DNA of 64,000 nt from Bryoerythrophyllum caledonicum (GCA_963971425.1 OZ020526.1:4739976-4803975), one strand, 5' to 3'; numbered from the stretch's first letter, positions 1 through 12,700 are shown. Program-made: numbers and translations. Notes: generated by a model not told the origin, from the sequence alone.

Positions 1-436
1 AACATGACTCTACCGGTAACATGGACGCTTTCCAAGATTGACTCGAACAAGTGGGAAGGAAATTGCGAAAGGAGAATACTTTGAGGAAGGTGGTTGAGTT
101 TTTAAACTCAATCTTCCAGTCAATCCTTCCATGGATCTACCGGGAGATAATTCCACTCTTCCGGATGGATCTTCCGGTTGAGCCTTTGGTAAATGTTATG
201 TTGATTTTTTTATGTATAATGTTGATTTATCCCACCGATTGGTGGAATGTTGTTAAAAGTTGCTAGAGTTAAACATTAGGGTGAGAATAGTGATGTGGAT
301 AGGGCCCCATTGCGCACCCGATCACTACCACGTGAGTGGTTTCTCTGGCTACTTACTTTTGTTAGGAAAAAGTTCACCGGTCCCGGGACCGGGAGTCTTT
401 TGATTTGCCGATCTACCGGTAATTTGCCGGTGACTA

Positions 437-636
437 GGCTACCCTTGATTTTAGGATCTAGATGCCGTTTTGTCCATTTATGGATCTACTTTTGATGAAA
501 AACTATTGATTTTAGTGCACTCTCTAGATGTCATTTCCACCTTTTGGGGATCTAATTTGGAGGGTAGCTATTGACTTTAGTGCACTCTCTAGATGCCATT
601 TCCACCTTTTGGAGATCTAGTTTTGGAGGGTAGCTA
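437..636. repeat. Three-copy tandem repeat, about 65 bp
   Basis: Two close copies start at 505 and 570 (period 65). Both contain tttagtgcactctctagatg and a ccaccttttgg block and end in ggagggtagcta. A third, more diverged copy precedes them from about 437 and keeps the ttgatttta and ctagatgcc words. Confidence 0.8.
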
Positions 637-1703
637 ATAGCTTTTGTACACTTAAAAAGCCTTGGGCTCTTGTGTTTAGTACTCTTCTCTTTGTCGATTT
701 GTGTCGTAGTATGCGTTGGCAAGTATTCACATCTTAACACAAAAGATACCCTAAGGTATTCGTTCCCACAGAGAATACTCGTGAACTACGACGACTAACA
801 ACAAGCCTAATTCTATACAATACTATACATACCACCGTAATTACATAACAAGACAGAGAAAGAAAGATAAACTACAAGGGTTAGGCTTAGTTACACCAGA
901 TCTTCATTCCCCGTTGCCAAAAGGAAGGGAGGTATCCTCACTGCGGTCCTCACTGGGGTTCCTCACTACGGTCCTCACTGGGTTGGGACGGGCATGATTT
1001 TACACTATGTACACTATAGACATCCGGGTACTTTTTATATCCGGATAATGTTTATCACCATGAACGATGGTTTATGGACTCCAAGAGATTTTAGTGTTTG
1101 CATGGATAACGACAATTCTTCCTCACGGTCTCTCCCATCACTACTACTCACTAACTTGGGATGGTTGTGGTTTCACTGGGTTTCCCCCGTAAGGGAGAAT
1201 AAGGCTTAGGCCTTAAGGACTGACACTACTTCTGAGGCAAGTACGTGGTTTACCTACTACCCTCGGAGCTGTTAGTCCTTCCTTTACCTCAGAATCGGCT
1301 AAAGGAGTATCGTCCGGTGAATATCACAAAGCTATCCCCTCAAGGGACAACCAGCTCTACTCCTTTTCTTCAGTGAACGAAGTCCTCCTATTATTCCGAT
1401 GGGGAACCGCACAAAGGGGTTATTTGGATCTCCTTCCTTCTCTCAAGATAATCCGAGTTATTAGAATAGTTTTGGACTTACTGCCTCTTAGGGTCAAACC
1501 AGTCTATTCCATCCTTAACACAAACGCTAGGGTAATGTCACACTTCTATGGATCAACCTATCCGACCAAAGGCTGATGCATCCGGGATCTAGAGTACATC
1601 CTCACAACCGGTGACATCCTGCCGCCGATAGGTCACACAAGACATATCAAGACTCCTTCCTCACCCGTCACTCCCCCCTCGTCCTCCCCTAAACACTTGT
1701 GAT

Positions 1704-1862
1704 CTCACCTGTTATTTCCATCCACCCAAACTATTCTACTTGATGGAACAAGAAAACAATCACAAGGGTTAGAGTTAGAGTCACGCCCGGCTAACCATCG
1801 ACCCGTCTCACCTGTTATTCCCATCCACTCGAACTAATCTACTTGATGGAACAAGGAAACAA
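1704..1862. repeat. Direct repeat, period about 102 bp
   Basis: The segment beginning tctcacctgttatt at 1704 recurs at 1806. Both copies continue through a ccatccac block to a cttgatggaacaag block, with a few substitutions. It is a local duplication in non-coding DNA. Confidence 0.75.
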
Positions 1863-2262
1863 CGACTTAGACGGTAAGTACGGACTTGAGGAGTGGACTA
1901 CTTGGGATGGTACTCACAGTCATATAGAATCCGAGCTCTCCAACTATAGAAGGTTTTCTGAGAGCGTAGGTTTAGAATTAAACTGAAAGCAAATACACAC
2001 AACAAGCAGTGAAGAGAAGTGCCCCGAGGCTCCTCACTTATACTGCAGCAAACACCCACAAGCGTCCAAACGCAAAGGATGCCTTCTACTAAACCTCGCA
2101 GCATTAACTACCCTTGACGGCGCAGCCACCGTCCCACCAACTCTACGTGCAAAGTCAAAGGCATCTAAACACAAATCCCAAGGCAAAAGCCAAGTCAAAT
2201 CCACGTTCAACCCGGGGCCAAGTCCGAGAATGAACACTAACCTACAAACTAAGATTCTGACC

Positions 2263-4264
2263 CTACTTCCGGGTCAACTCCTCAAGTCTTCTCTTCTCTT
2301 CCCTCCTCTTCCGCTTCTTCATGCTCTTGCTCGAAGTCGGATGGGCTGCGGCCTTCGCGAGCGTCCCAAGAGGGGATAACAAATCTGCAGATGAAGAGGG
2401 TGCCGATCCGGCCATGGATGACCGAGGCAAGCCCTCCATCGAAGTCAACGAGGCATCCGGGCCACCCGGAGTGAGTAGCATGGAAGTAGTGCCCTGGTGG
2501 GGCTCAGACCAGGCTGGAAGGACCGGTACCACGCTAGGAATCCCAATGAAGATCTCATGAACGGAGGTGTGTCCCAGCTTGCCCTCAGTCCGTACTGGAA
2601 GGTGCAAGTAAGCTGAATTCTCACTAGTGGTATTCCCGAAAGGAGACATGCCCTGTAAAGGAGCAACGGTCGATGTAGTGCGACCGGGGTCTCCAAGGAA
2701 AAATTAGCGAGGAAGAGCCGTGCGCGGAGGCTCCATCATGGCACCCGTGCACTCCTTCCTCACGCTCTGTACCTGTGTGGTGATATCTGAAGGGGAATGG
2801 CAGGCAGTGACTCCCACAAGTGGAGTCCGTGAGAGCAGAACCGGGCTATCCAGATCAATCACACCTTTTCCCGTTGGAAGGCCTTGGTCACCCAAGTCTT
2901 GCCTCTCCGAATCAGCCTCTGAACCAGAATCGTCATCCTTGCCCGCGCCATCAGCTTCCTCCACAATCTTAGGCAGGATGTGGATGAGGTTACTCACCAA
3001 CATCCTCATGTTAGCATAAGCTGTCTCCAGCTTCACCATCTGCTCCACCATAAAAGCGATTACCCTCTTGCTGGAGATATGGCCATCTCTCTCCAACTTG
3101 GCATCGAACATCTTGGCCTTCAACACTGCATCCGGTGGAAAGTGCAAGGCCTCCTCCACCTGTTGTAACGCTGATGCTGAGGCATTGGCTTGGAGACATG
3201 CCTCCTTCCAACCCTTCTCTGCCTCCAATGCCCGACTCCTCACCTTGGCCATGTCGAGGTTGAGCCGGTCCACCTTTTGCTCCATGATGCGGAGGTCATT
3301 AGCACCTCCCATTTTCTCCTTGACTGCTGCCATCAATCCATGGCTAGGTGGATTGCCCACCAAGCCACTCACCTGCCCCAACGTCCTCTCCACGTCGTCC
3401 ACATACACCCGGAGAGCCTCTACCAACTCGGAGGCCTTGTAAGTCTTACCTCCAAGTAGAGTTGAACCGGTGGTTGCTGCTCGAATAGTTGCGCGGGTCC
3501 GTCTGGAAGGAGCTCCACCTTGGTGCTACCTCTGTCGCTTGGAAGGGGGTGGTGCCTCCTCCTCTGATTGGGATGCACTGCTCCCTCCCTCCGATCCTGG
3601 CTCGTGCTCTGACTCCGTTCCCTCGAACTTCCTCAACATGAGCTAGGTTCCATACACCACATCCTCATCCAACGTGGTCTCTTTGAAGTGGAGATAGAGA
3701 TGGATCAGGAATGGACAGATGGGAGAACGCCTGGTGCTCCCCACACACTTGGCCAACCTTAGTACTACCTCCTTCACGATGATGGCCCAATTCACCGTCC
3801 TTTTCCCCAGGTAGGCTCCATACAACGTGTTAGCCAAAGTGACGGTGACCCGGGTGGGTCTCTCAGGATACAAGATGGGTACAAGGAATGATCACCCGTT
3901 TGGCACGGGGGTCCAAGCAGTCTTGCAACGCGTAGCCGTTCTTGGCGTCCTTGGCCCCGAACCTCCCCTTGGCATACTCCTCCTTCTTCAAACTCGTCCA
4001 TCCCGCGCCCTAGCGTGGAAATCCGTACACCTCCTGCCACTTCCCCATGGTCCACCGTTTGAGGCAAGCGCGGATACTATCTCCCTCCGGCTCTGGCAAG
4101 GGGTCCTGACGCAGCTCCTGCACCGTGGACTCGATACAAAACCTCCAACAAAACTCAAGGAGAGAGAGATATCCCATGCGGAGAAGGTCCTCTTTGAGCT
4201 CCGTGAGCTCAAGAGGATCCTTCCGGACAAGAGGGCAGATATCCCTTACCACTGAAAGAGCCAT
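2263..4264 (-). pseudogene. Broken retroelement-like ORF chain with coiled-coil region
   Basis: Reverse-strand coding sequence interrupted by stops and frame changes. The first part (4264-4010) is in one frame. From about 3873 down to 2263 a second frame runs on, broken only by stops near 3640, near 3526 and at 2706-2704. The middle (about 3426-2707) is charged and helical, with Glu/Lys/Gln-rich heptad-like stretches, an acidic Asp/Ser/Glu patch, then a Pro/Ser-rich stretch and a basic tail (KKRKRREEKRR). The segment around 3870-3640 reads like the plant-mobile or putative plant transposon proteins found in LTR elements. That resemblance is from memory and uncertain. No protease, reverse transcriptase or integrase motif is visible. 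Most likely it is a non-autonomous retroelement protein. The forward-strand ORFs across this interval are shadows. Confidence 0.5.
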
Positions 4265-4341
4265 GCTTAAGCAAAACCCCGAAGAGTTTTGCCTCTATTC
4301 CTTGGCCTCTTCTTGCTCTATTGAGGTCTGTACCCTTCAGT

Positions 4342-4475
4342 TGGTGAGGGCAGTGGGTGAGGTCCGCGCTCTTCCGGTGAGGTCCTCTCGCAAGCTGCCG
4401 GTGAGGTCCTCTTTACACGTAGCTGGTGAGGTCTGCTCTCAAGGCAGTTGGTGAGGTCTGCGCCCTCTCACTGGT
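4342..4475. repeat. Minisatellite, ggtgaggtc units
   Basis: Five copies of a unit centred on ggtgaggtc, spaced roughly 25-30 bp, upstream (on the reverse strand) of the retroelement ORF chain. Confidence 0.7.
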
Positions 4476-4481
4476 TTCGAT

Positions 4482-4719
4482 CTTCGTGGTGATCCTGCTG
4501 GTCTGGTCTTGCTCGTCGTGGTGGTCCTGCTAGTCTAGTCTTACTCGTCGTGGTGGTCCTGCTAGTCTTGCTCGTCGTGGTGGTCATGCTAGTCTTGCTC
4601 ATCGTGGTGATCCTGCTGGTCTTGCTCGTTGTGGTGATCCTGCTGGTCTGGTCTTGCTCGTCGTGGTGGTCCTGTTGGTCTTGCTTGTTGTGGTGATCCT
4701 ACTAGGTCTTGCCCAAGAT
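4482..4719. repeat. Minisatellite, about 30-bp unit
   Basis: About eight units of the form cttgctcgtcgtggtggtcc followed by tgctagt or tgctggt. Some units carry a 5-bp extension (ctggt), giving 30- and 35-bp variants. On the reverse strand it reads as Asp/Gln/His/Arg-rich low-complexity peptide, but no real coding role can be supported. Confidence 0.85.
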
Positions 4720-4792
4720 TTCCGCACAAGGTCCACACATGATTTCCGCACAAGGTCCGCACAGGGTTTCCGCACAAGGGTTCCGCACCAGC
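4715..4792. repeat. Short tandem repeat, tttccgcacaagg units
   Basis: Four units of about 24 bp carrying ttccgcacaagg and ccacac/ccgcac words. They abut the preceding minisatellite, so three different short arrays lie back to back. Confidence 0.7.
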
Positions 4793-5640
4793 TCACCTTG
4801 GGGCGGTTTGTGCTCCTCGTTTGCTGATGTCTCCTCGTGTGCTGCCGTCTCCTCGCTCTCGCCTTCCGCTCCCAGTTGATGCTGCCCCGAGCCTCTGCTC
4901 CAGGTTTCGCACCGCCTTCCTCCGCTCGGGTCTCCGCGTAGAGGTCTCCTCGCCTTGCCTTCCTTGCTCAGCCCTTAGTCGTTGTTACCGAGGCCCTCCT
5001 CTCACCTCTTCTGATGAGACCCTCCGCGCTCACCCCGCTTGCCTCCGTCGTGTGCGTCTCCGCTCTAGCAGTAGTTCCGCGCTCTTTGTCATTACTGCGG
5101 ACAAGTGGAGTTTTCTCACCCGACTTTGGGGTTCTCGTGCACGGTCTTGGAATATCCGTCCACGGTCTTAGGGTATCCGGGCGCGGCTTTAGCTCCAACA
5201 TCCCGGTCGTCTTGGCTATGGGCGTTCCTCGTCTTCGTCTTGGCCGTGTGGAGTTCCTCGTCGAGTCTTCCTCACACGGTTCCGCTCCAGCAATCACTCC
5301 GTCCTCCTCTTCGTTACGGAGGACAGTGGGATTTCCGTGCACGGCCTTAGGTTTTCCTCCTATGGCCTTAGGCCTTCCGTTCCAAGGTTCTACTCCGGGG
5401 TTCCGCTCCGAGCTGTTGACTTCCTGCTTGACTGATCTTTGTGGAGCCTTTTACCCTGAGCTGGGATACCCGGTTGCCTCCGGTTGAGGTTGATCGGTTG
5501 CCTCCAGCTTGGAAATCGAGGGTGAGGCTCTAAGTTAGATTCGGGCCCTAGGGTCTACTTTATCCTTCTTAAGGATCCTAGAGTAGCCCTTTATTCCTCC
5601 AACCCTAATTCTATCTAACGGCTAATTCTGGCATAACTAA
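4793..5640. other. GC-rich repetitive leader-like sequence
   Basis: GC-rich DNA with repeated words such as gtgcacggtctt, ccacggtctta and atggccttagg between about 5130 and 5400. Several overlapping ORFs exist in different frames (5014-5487 forward, 5342-4968 reverse), but none has a recognisable domain and their composition follows the repeats. Treated as the non-coding leader of the reverse-strand retroelement. Confidence 0.4.
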
Positions 5641-5649
5641 TTCGCCAAA

Positions 5650-6660
5650 CTAAACTACTTGGTCCATTTTAATCATCCCTATCTATCTAACTAAAAAATT
5701 TAAAAATTCGTGGTACGACAATTTGCTTGTGTCTTACCTTCATTGCTTGTGTCTAGACTCTTTGTTGAGCTTGTGCGAGTAGACCGGGAGAGAGTTGAGT
5801 CCTCCTAGTGTGTTTTTGCTAGGTGTACAAGGTTGTGACTTGTTGTGTGTTATGTGATTGAGTGTGATTAGAGACATCCTAAGGGTGTAGGATATCCATG
5901 TTAGATAGGTGGAATGAGATCCGGATCTATCCTCCAGACCCTTCACCGGTAGGACCGGGAAGAGTTGCTTTATCGGATGGGATCCGGGAAGCCCACGGCT
6001 ATTTAAGATAGCCTCCTTTAAGTGGGAAGTGTTTGGATTGGTGGGGAGGAGGGGTGATATCCCCCCTCTCGGTACACCGGGAGAGATCCAAACTTAGCCT
6101 AAGTCCGGAGAATTTCGGGGTTGTTACCCTTGCAGTGGACGAGTTCCGACGATCCCCGTAGAAGGTTGTCTTGCTCATATGATTTGCTTAGTACTAACTT
6201 GTTGTGAATCTTATATCTTCTTGGTTTGATTCATTGGATGTGGTTGTAGTTGGAACCCGGGCTTGCGTGACCAGTTTACCGAGACAAGTTCCCCGTAGAT
6301 TGTGAAGACCGGTAAACCGGCTGCGACATTTTTAACTTTTTCAAGGTGTAGGGTTAGATTGTGGATATTGTGGCCTCTGGACTGCGAGAACGGAGGGCAG
6401 TGACATTTCGGGTACTATAAAAACTTACCGGAAAACTACTCTGACGCTCAACAAAGTTTAACTAAAACACTTATGGTTACTTGTTATCGGTTACTAAGGT
6501 CCGGAGAAGCCATCCTCCGGGATGTGCTGAGGTATTAAGTGTGAATTGTTGTTAAGATCGAAAGAGTTTGATGCACGATAAAAATCCCTCAAAACGATCT
6601 GGTAAGGTGGGCTCGCTTAAGGTTAATTTCGGTTAACTTTGAGGATTATGAACCACTAGA
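5650..6660. other. Possible LTR or promoter part of a retroelement
   Basis: No ORF. The sequence has the clustered ccgg-rich words, a ctatttaaga TATA-like motif (about 6000) and long non-coding runs typical of an LTR/leader. A matching second LTR and a convincing primer-binding site were not found, so the assignment is tentative. Confidence 0.25.
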
Positions 6661-7187
6661 CTACGACAAATGTGCTTGTCTGAGTAATCTCATTTTGTAG
6701 GTAATAAAGAATACGGAAGGAAAGTGTAATTTTATAGAAGGTCAGTTTTTTAGAACGATTGAAATGTATTGAAGGGCATTTTTAGGGGAAGAGGCATATG
6801 GCGATTTAAATAGATAAAGTATCCTGGTGGAGTTTGTTTTTAATAGAAGAACAGTTTAGACATTGAAATCATGGTGTTTTTAGGGGGGTGTCAGAGTCAA
6901 ATATAAAATGTTTTTAAATAAGTATAGTTAAGATTGACAAAATTTCAAATTTCTAGAGACGGAGGTGGCAATTTTAGTTGAAATTCAGCTAAGAGTTGAT
7001 GCATTTAGTTTTCCATAGTACTTTGTGGTGGCGAAATAGTTAATTTAACCAATATGGGTTGGTTAGTAAGAAGTCTCTTTCAAGGCATGACAAAAAGTAT
7101 TGGTGAATAGGCAATATAGGCCACGGTTAGGATGCAGATGTGAGTTGTTATGTAGGACTATGGTAGTGGCAATAAAGGCTGAGAGTA
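6660..7187. other. AT-rich intergenic DNA, nothing recognised
   Basis: Composition changes here from GC-mixed to AT-rich. No ORF, inverted repeat or tandem array stood out. Confidence 0.4.
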
Positions 7188-7472
7188 ATGCAAGAGGGGC
7201 CTAAGAGAAAGAAACAGAGGAGAGGTCTAAGATTTTCCACTAGGAAACAACTTAAGAATTCTAGAATGGCCGAGCGTTATCAGACCAGGTTAGAAGAAGT
7301 CAGGGCGACATCTTTGGCTACTATTTTTGAAGGCATGGCTAGTGGAGCCGCAGTGGCGGGTGATTGTGCAGAGAGAAGTAGGCTTAATAACAATGCTAGG
7401 AACAATCTATTAGAATCACAAGCAGACTCTGAAGCATGCGATGTGTGCGGAAATCTAAATCCTGTATCCTAA
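7188..7472 (+). CDS. Small ORF of unknown function, doubtful
   Basis: A 94-codon ORF opening with a strongly basic stretch (KRKKQRRG) that would resemble a nuclear localisation signal, followed by an Ala/Asn-rich region and a CxxC pair near the C terminus. I do not recognise the family. No splice sites, no neighbouring exon in frame and no close relative in the window support it. It may be an exon remnant of the decayed gene downstream or a chance ORF. Confidence 0.2.
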   Translation: MQEGPKRKKQRRGLRFSTRKQLKNSRMAERYQTRLEEVRATSLATIFEGMASGAAVAGDCAERSRLNNNARNNLLESQADSEACDVCGNLNPVS

Positions 7473-8250
7473 AAGCCTAATTCCTCATGGATTTTATGCA
7501 AATTGAGTCTTAGTACCTCCAGAGTCCCATTTCGGGCTTCCTGGGCGGTAAAAGGTTAAAAAGTCTTAGTTGAGATGAGTTAGAATTTGAATCAATAGTG
7601 TATTTTCTCTCTTACTAATTCACTAGAATCAACAGATTTGAAGTGTATTTGATGTGAAATTCTCATGGGAATATAGGGATTAACTAACTGAAATGACATC
7701 CAAATGAAAGATGATAGTTGATCAATCTTAAACCCACAGGTGTTACCGTTGCTAATCTTTCATACATTTCTTGAAAAATACTTTGAGTATAATATGTGCA
7801 TGCATATACGGTTGCCAACTGACGACTGAGTGTTAGGAGGTTGCTAATAGATCAGATGCTTATAGAAAGGACTTGACTCTAATAAATTTGACATGGTTTT
7901 CATGGAATGCTTCTCCATTGTGCAACCGAGAGCAACCGTCAGGGATGATCGAGTTTTGAGATGAATTGCAGTATCATCCAATTGCAAGACAAGGACAAAG
8001 GCCACTTTCTAGTTGAAGTGGTTGTCGGGAATGGAGGTAGGGTTCAATCTTCAAGCCGAACCCTTGTCGGGAAGACTGCCAAAACACGGTGCGCTTTGGA
8101 TTAACCCCACTCATCTGCTCACTTTTGTTTAGAAGAATTCAAAGCGTCTTTGTGTACACATCTTCTGTGATTGATCTGTCTGCAGCATTGACGTCAGGCT
8201 TTGCACATGCTTTTTGATACTGAGGATCCCATCTTAAATTCTATCGTTGG
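7473..8250. other. Intergenic DNA, nothing recognised
   Basis: AT-rich with no supported gene. A short stretch near 7960-8040 reads as a possible open exon in one frame, but neither edge has a convincing splice site. Confidence 0.3.
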
Positions 8251-8499
8251 TTGTGTGTGGACACACTGCAACACCACACCGCAATCAAGTTGTCGATGGG
8301 GGCCTTGGACCACTTCCACATTCTGTTCGATAGCACGCTCTACTTCGTGGTGCACCGGCGCTGCTCCTGCATCGGCGGCATGTGCTACCTCAAGCTGCCC
8401 AAGGTGTTGTCGTCAATCTACAACACGGTCCACTACCAAATGGAGATCCGTGCCGTCGATGACACAACTTTCAAGGTGGACGCCTTGAGTGCTCCATAG
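8251..8499 (+). pseudogene. GC-rich exon-like fragment, unknown product
   Basis: Between about 8281 and 8490 the GC content rises sharply and third codon positions become mostly G or C (for example CTCAAGCTGCCCAAGGTG). This resembles the GC-rich exon 3 of pTAC6/PAP8 in this window and not the local DNA. One frame stays open for 82 codons, contains a Cys-rich stretch (RRCSCIGGMC) and ends in TAG. No family was recognised. The abrupt compositional island and the lack of flanking exons suggest a captured or broken host-gene exon. Confidence 0.35.
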
Positions 8500-9775
8500 A
8501 GGACTGCAAGGACACGCCGTGCGACAGATTCGTGGGTGTGCCGGACGACCTCATTGTAGAAATATCGGTCTTGTTCTTGCCTCGGCACCCTCCACTGTGT
8601 GTGCTTTTTACGGTGCGGGGTAGAGCCTTGGGAGAAAGTGTTTGTAGAATCTTGTTTGTTGAAGTTGATGGAGAGGGCTGGAATCGAGGTCGATGGTTTG
8701 GTCAGTGTGATTGAGTCGAGATCTAAATCCACTTGAATTGAATAGTCGCGATGATTTTGAATTTGAAAGTTTTTCAGCTCCTCGAAAACGAGGTGGCATT
8801 TCTAGCGATCAAGTCTTAGCTGTCAGGGTTGTGGCGGTATCCGAGTATCGTTGCATGCCTTGTTTCTTGGACCTAAATCCTATCAGTTCTCCAGTGGCGA
8901 GCGTCGCATGAGTACGGCGGAGGCACTTGAGATTCTCAAATTGGATTGTTTTGAGTTCCTCGGGAACGAGGAGGCATTCCCCTTGTTGATTTGTAACTTG
9001 TCAAAGTCGTTACGTAGGCTCAATATTGGAGCAACCGCAAATTTAGGGTAATGATTTCTCTGACTTGAGCCCTACAGAGGCTGCCGTATTGAGTTCTTCA
9101 TCCGTTCTATCTTCGCACTCGAATCTAGCTACCATGTTCTTTTGTGGAAGGATTAATTGTGAGCATATTGCTTGAGTCTAAATGACTGTGAGCAAACCTG
9201 ATGAGTCCGAACATTTGTGAGCATGCGTGTTGAGTTTGAATGACGGCGGCAGAGTGTACCAGGGAGAGAGATTAACCTCCTCGGTACCAAGGAAGGCAGT
9301 TTTGAAATGGATATCTATTGTCATGCTTTCAGTGCACTTATAATTGTTGGATTTGCTCCGAGTTTAATCTTCACCTGGTGGATTTTGAGCTTTGGTGTCT
9401 TCATCCTCCTTCAGACCAAGGAGCCACAACAATGGTATTCTTGAGCTTGACACGGTGCATGTGCACCATTTTTTGAGCGACGTGTTGCAAGATTTGGAAC
9501 CCAAGCAAATTAAGTGTATGAATTCAAAAGCTGATAAACGATTTCAACTTCTGAACGTATTTGTTATTGAATGGGTATTGTTGTAGGTGAGAGGTGAAGA
9601 AGTTGACTGTTGTGAGTCACTTTTATTCGACGAAGATTTACAAGTGTGATTTATAATTTTCATACCGTATGGAAGTATGGAATGGGAGATGTAACTTCAC
9701 AATGGATTGTCTTTATTGTCTTTGATGTCCATTTGGCTGCTTCGATAATCTTTGCTCGTGGGCGAGCTTGGAGCC
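8500..9775. other. Intergenic DNA with diverged duplicated words
   Basis: No supportable gene. Related segments around 8770-8810 and 8930-8985 share agttcctcg(a/g)aacgagg-like and ggcattt/ggcattc words, suggesting an old local duplication. The ORFs here are under 70 codons in low-complexity DNA. Confidence 0.3.
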
Positions 9776-12700
9776 ATGGACCAAGGTTTTGAGGCATTAA
9801 AGAATGTTGGGGATAAAGATGCTCCAGAGAGTGGGTCGGTTAATGTTGCCAATTATGAAGGAATTGCGGGGTAGAAGGAAATGTTTGTTGAGGACATTGC
9901 AGTCCAAGATCCCTCGACAACAGTCAATGTCAAGGATGATACTGCACTACAAACCGAGGTATTGAAGAATGTTGGAGATGAAGTAACTGTCGTGATTGAT
10001 GAATCCTTGGTGGACGATGGGATGGGTGGACTCAGCATCGACGAGGCCGAGAACGCCTTCTTAGTGAAGGAGAAGCTTGATTCCATCTCAATAATATAAG
10101 AATTGTGGTTCAAGCCAATCACTTCATTTTGCTTGAAAATCCTTCTTTGTAGAATGATTCCATTGCCTTTAGTCTGTCCACACTTGCACTCTGATGTAAG
10201 ACGTTTGGAGGCCGAGTTCGTGCATGGCTATCGTGAAGGGGACCGGGTCTTCTATGTGTCCATTTTTTATGACATATGGAAGCCTTAGTTGGCTACAAAA
10301 GAAGAATGGGCACCTCGGACTGGCACTGGCTTCAAGAACACAAAGCCTTTGAGTGACAACTAATTCTTGACGACCATTGGTCTTGCCTCTCCGGTCATAT
10401 GTTTTTTATTTGGGATGGGAACCATAGGTTTCAAGCATGGAGTAAGTACATCTCCCGTTTGCATTGAGACGAAGCCAAATGGCATAATGAAGTTGACTCC
10501 ATAATCCTTACTTTGAAGGGCAATACTGGCATTCTTTTAAATGCAATGACTGACATAAACATATAAGTTTGTGAAAAATATATATGTTATGAAAGTAAAT
10601 TGATCTAAATTGTGTCTGAACTTCTAATTGGATTAGTTTATTTTTCAGGTCCACGGAGCATGCGCATGTCAAAACAAACCTCGTTCATAAACTGCATCGC
10701 ATAAATACATATGGGGTTTTGAAATTGCCGGATTTCAAAGACTTACTCAATGAGGATGAGTACAAGGCCTCTGAGACTAGACCAAAATCTTATCCACGGT
10801 ATCCAGTAACATCGGATGTCTTCATCAAATTTTTGAATCGAGTAAAAAACTCTTTTGACACAGGAACTTCATGTTGAAGTGTTTGCTAAAATTTGTTTAA
10901 AACCTGATCCATGACTTGCTCTATGTAGCAAGAGGTGTTGGCCGCTGGGGATGAAGCGGCTAGGTTGTACTTGGAGAAGACAAAGAAGACAATATGTTTT
11001 GCTCATGGCATACACAATGCAATGAATAGTGCGTCCAAAGAAAAAATCAAGTCCTTCCGCACGGAATAACCGTTGTCAATTCTAAGCACGGCCCAAAGTT
11101 TCTTGAAGTGGTAAATGAACTTCTCTAGAGTGGTTTGAATAAATTTTGAGTGCGGTGAATGAGTCTTTTTTCCATAAAATGCAGGTTAATTTCCATTGGA
11201 ATCACTTTGAAAAGCCGGAGATATCTTTGGAAAAGCTGCAGAAGATTTCATCAACAAACGCCATATCCATTTAATTGAGACATTTCAGAGTCTCAAATGA
11301 GTGACTTTGAACTTGAGAGTAGTATGGATGGAAGTCTCAAACTTCGTGAAATGTCTCAATTTAACGAATATGACCATAACAGTTGTGGAACCCAAGTTTA
11401 AAGAGAAGTGGTTGAATTGGTGGAATTCAGGAGATTTGAATCGTATGGCCCTTCAATTTCGAGCAGTTGGTGTCACGGACGAGAAACTTGAAGCATGGCT
11501 GACTAAGGCTGCTTTCTGGGTTGAGGTGAAGTACCTTCTTAGTCTCACCCTCGAACTGTTACGTTCAAGAATTCCCGGATGTTGAATTAGCGACCCCGCC
11601 ATCACCTTACGGGTTTCGGACAGAGTCTTGCTGCTAGGATGTAACTTACAATATTTAAAGCCTCCTTCTTTATTCATCGAAGTGCTCATGGACACTCTAG
11701 TGGCGTGGGAGTCCTTGGTAATGAGAACTGTCCAAGTTGTCTCCAATCCACTTGATATACCCACTAATGGTGTGGTGCAATTTGTCTTATTTCCCTAAAC
11801 TTTCAATTTCTCTTTATCTTAGATATTTCAAAAGAGAGTTCCTTCATAAAAAAACAATCGACAAGAAATCATTTCCAAAATTGTTTGGAGCTTGGTTGGA
11901 GAAGAGTCTAAAGGATACCTATATGTTTACATTTGGCCAAGGACATGCTTACAATTCAACCAAGCACTGCACTTGTCCATGGTACTTGGAATGCTTGAGG
12001 AAATTTGCCCCTAGCAAGGGGCAAGATGAGAAGGTTGGCCAAACTCCTCAAATCCAAGTGCATGAGGGAGACTCTGATGATGATGTCAATGGAGACGCCC
12101 TTCCCGAGGTAGAGACAAAGAAGACTTCCAAGAAGGGCAAAGAGACTAAAAGCGCCAAGGAAACCAAGGAGCCCAAGAAACAAAGGAGGCAAAAGAGACC
12201 AAGAAATCGAAGGAGCCTAAGGAGACCAAGGGAAATAGTTCAAAAGAGAAGGATAAAGATGAAACAATTGTTGTGGTTGGTGCTGCGGAGAATATTTCTG
12301 TGGCAACCCTACATCCTGGCACGTTGAGTAATCCAACACATTGTCCTACGGATTTACTTTCTGTGCCAGCTAAAATCTTTGTTTCATGACATCTTTATGC
12401 ACAGACTGCTAAACGCATAGATATACATGGCATTGATAGCAAGGTCCTTGTCTTGAAGACTTCTATTAACACCATCACAGAGTACATGGTAAAATGCATC
12501 AACCGTCCCCTGAGTTCTTACAATTGCTAGTGTTTGCAAAAAAGGTATGCCTCAAAGACTCCATTTAGTTTTATCTATCTCCATGCAATCATTATTGTTA
12601 CATGTGCCATTACATGTTCTAATGTTCTATCTTTCTTGTTGCTCTTTGCCTTAGGTGGGTCTTTCTCACCAACGACAGCTTGGTGGTGTGTCCAAATAGG

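Larger units (their letters stand above)
1..2250. other. Retroelement-like non-coding block
   Basis: No ORF longer than about 70 codons and no recognisable protein. The block is GC-mixed and rich in ccggt and ctcac words, with short local duplications listed separately. Its texture matches the adjoining 2.2-6.7 kb block and differs from the AT-rich DNA after 6.7 kb, so it is probably part of the same decayed retroelement. No terminal repeats could be paired by eye. Confidence 0.35.

Noticed and set aside
2321-3459. Forward-strand ORFs up to 124 codons
   Set aside because: They oppose the longer reverse-strand retroelement frame with its coherent charged coiled-coil composition.
5720-5760. 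Similarity of ttgcttgtgtct words to the 18-bp retroposon unit at 56.1 kb
   Set aside because: Only about a dozen bases match, in a simple T/G-rich context; likely chance.
5700-6700. A complete LTR pair for the 1-6.7 kb block
   Set aside because: No second copy of the LTR-like sequence and no convincing primer-binding site or polypurine tract could be located by eye.
11260-11350. Inverted repeat attgagacatttc within the ParB/methylase pseudogene
   Set aside because: A short local hairpin-type duplication with no terminal features. Noted as part of the decay and not as a mobile element.
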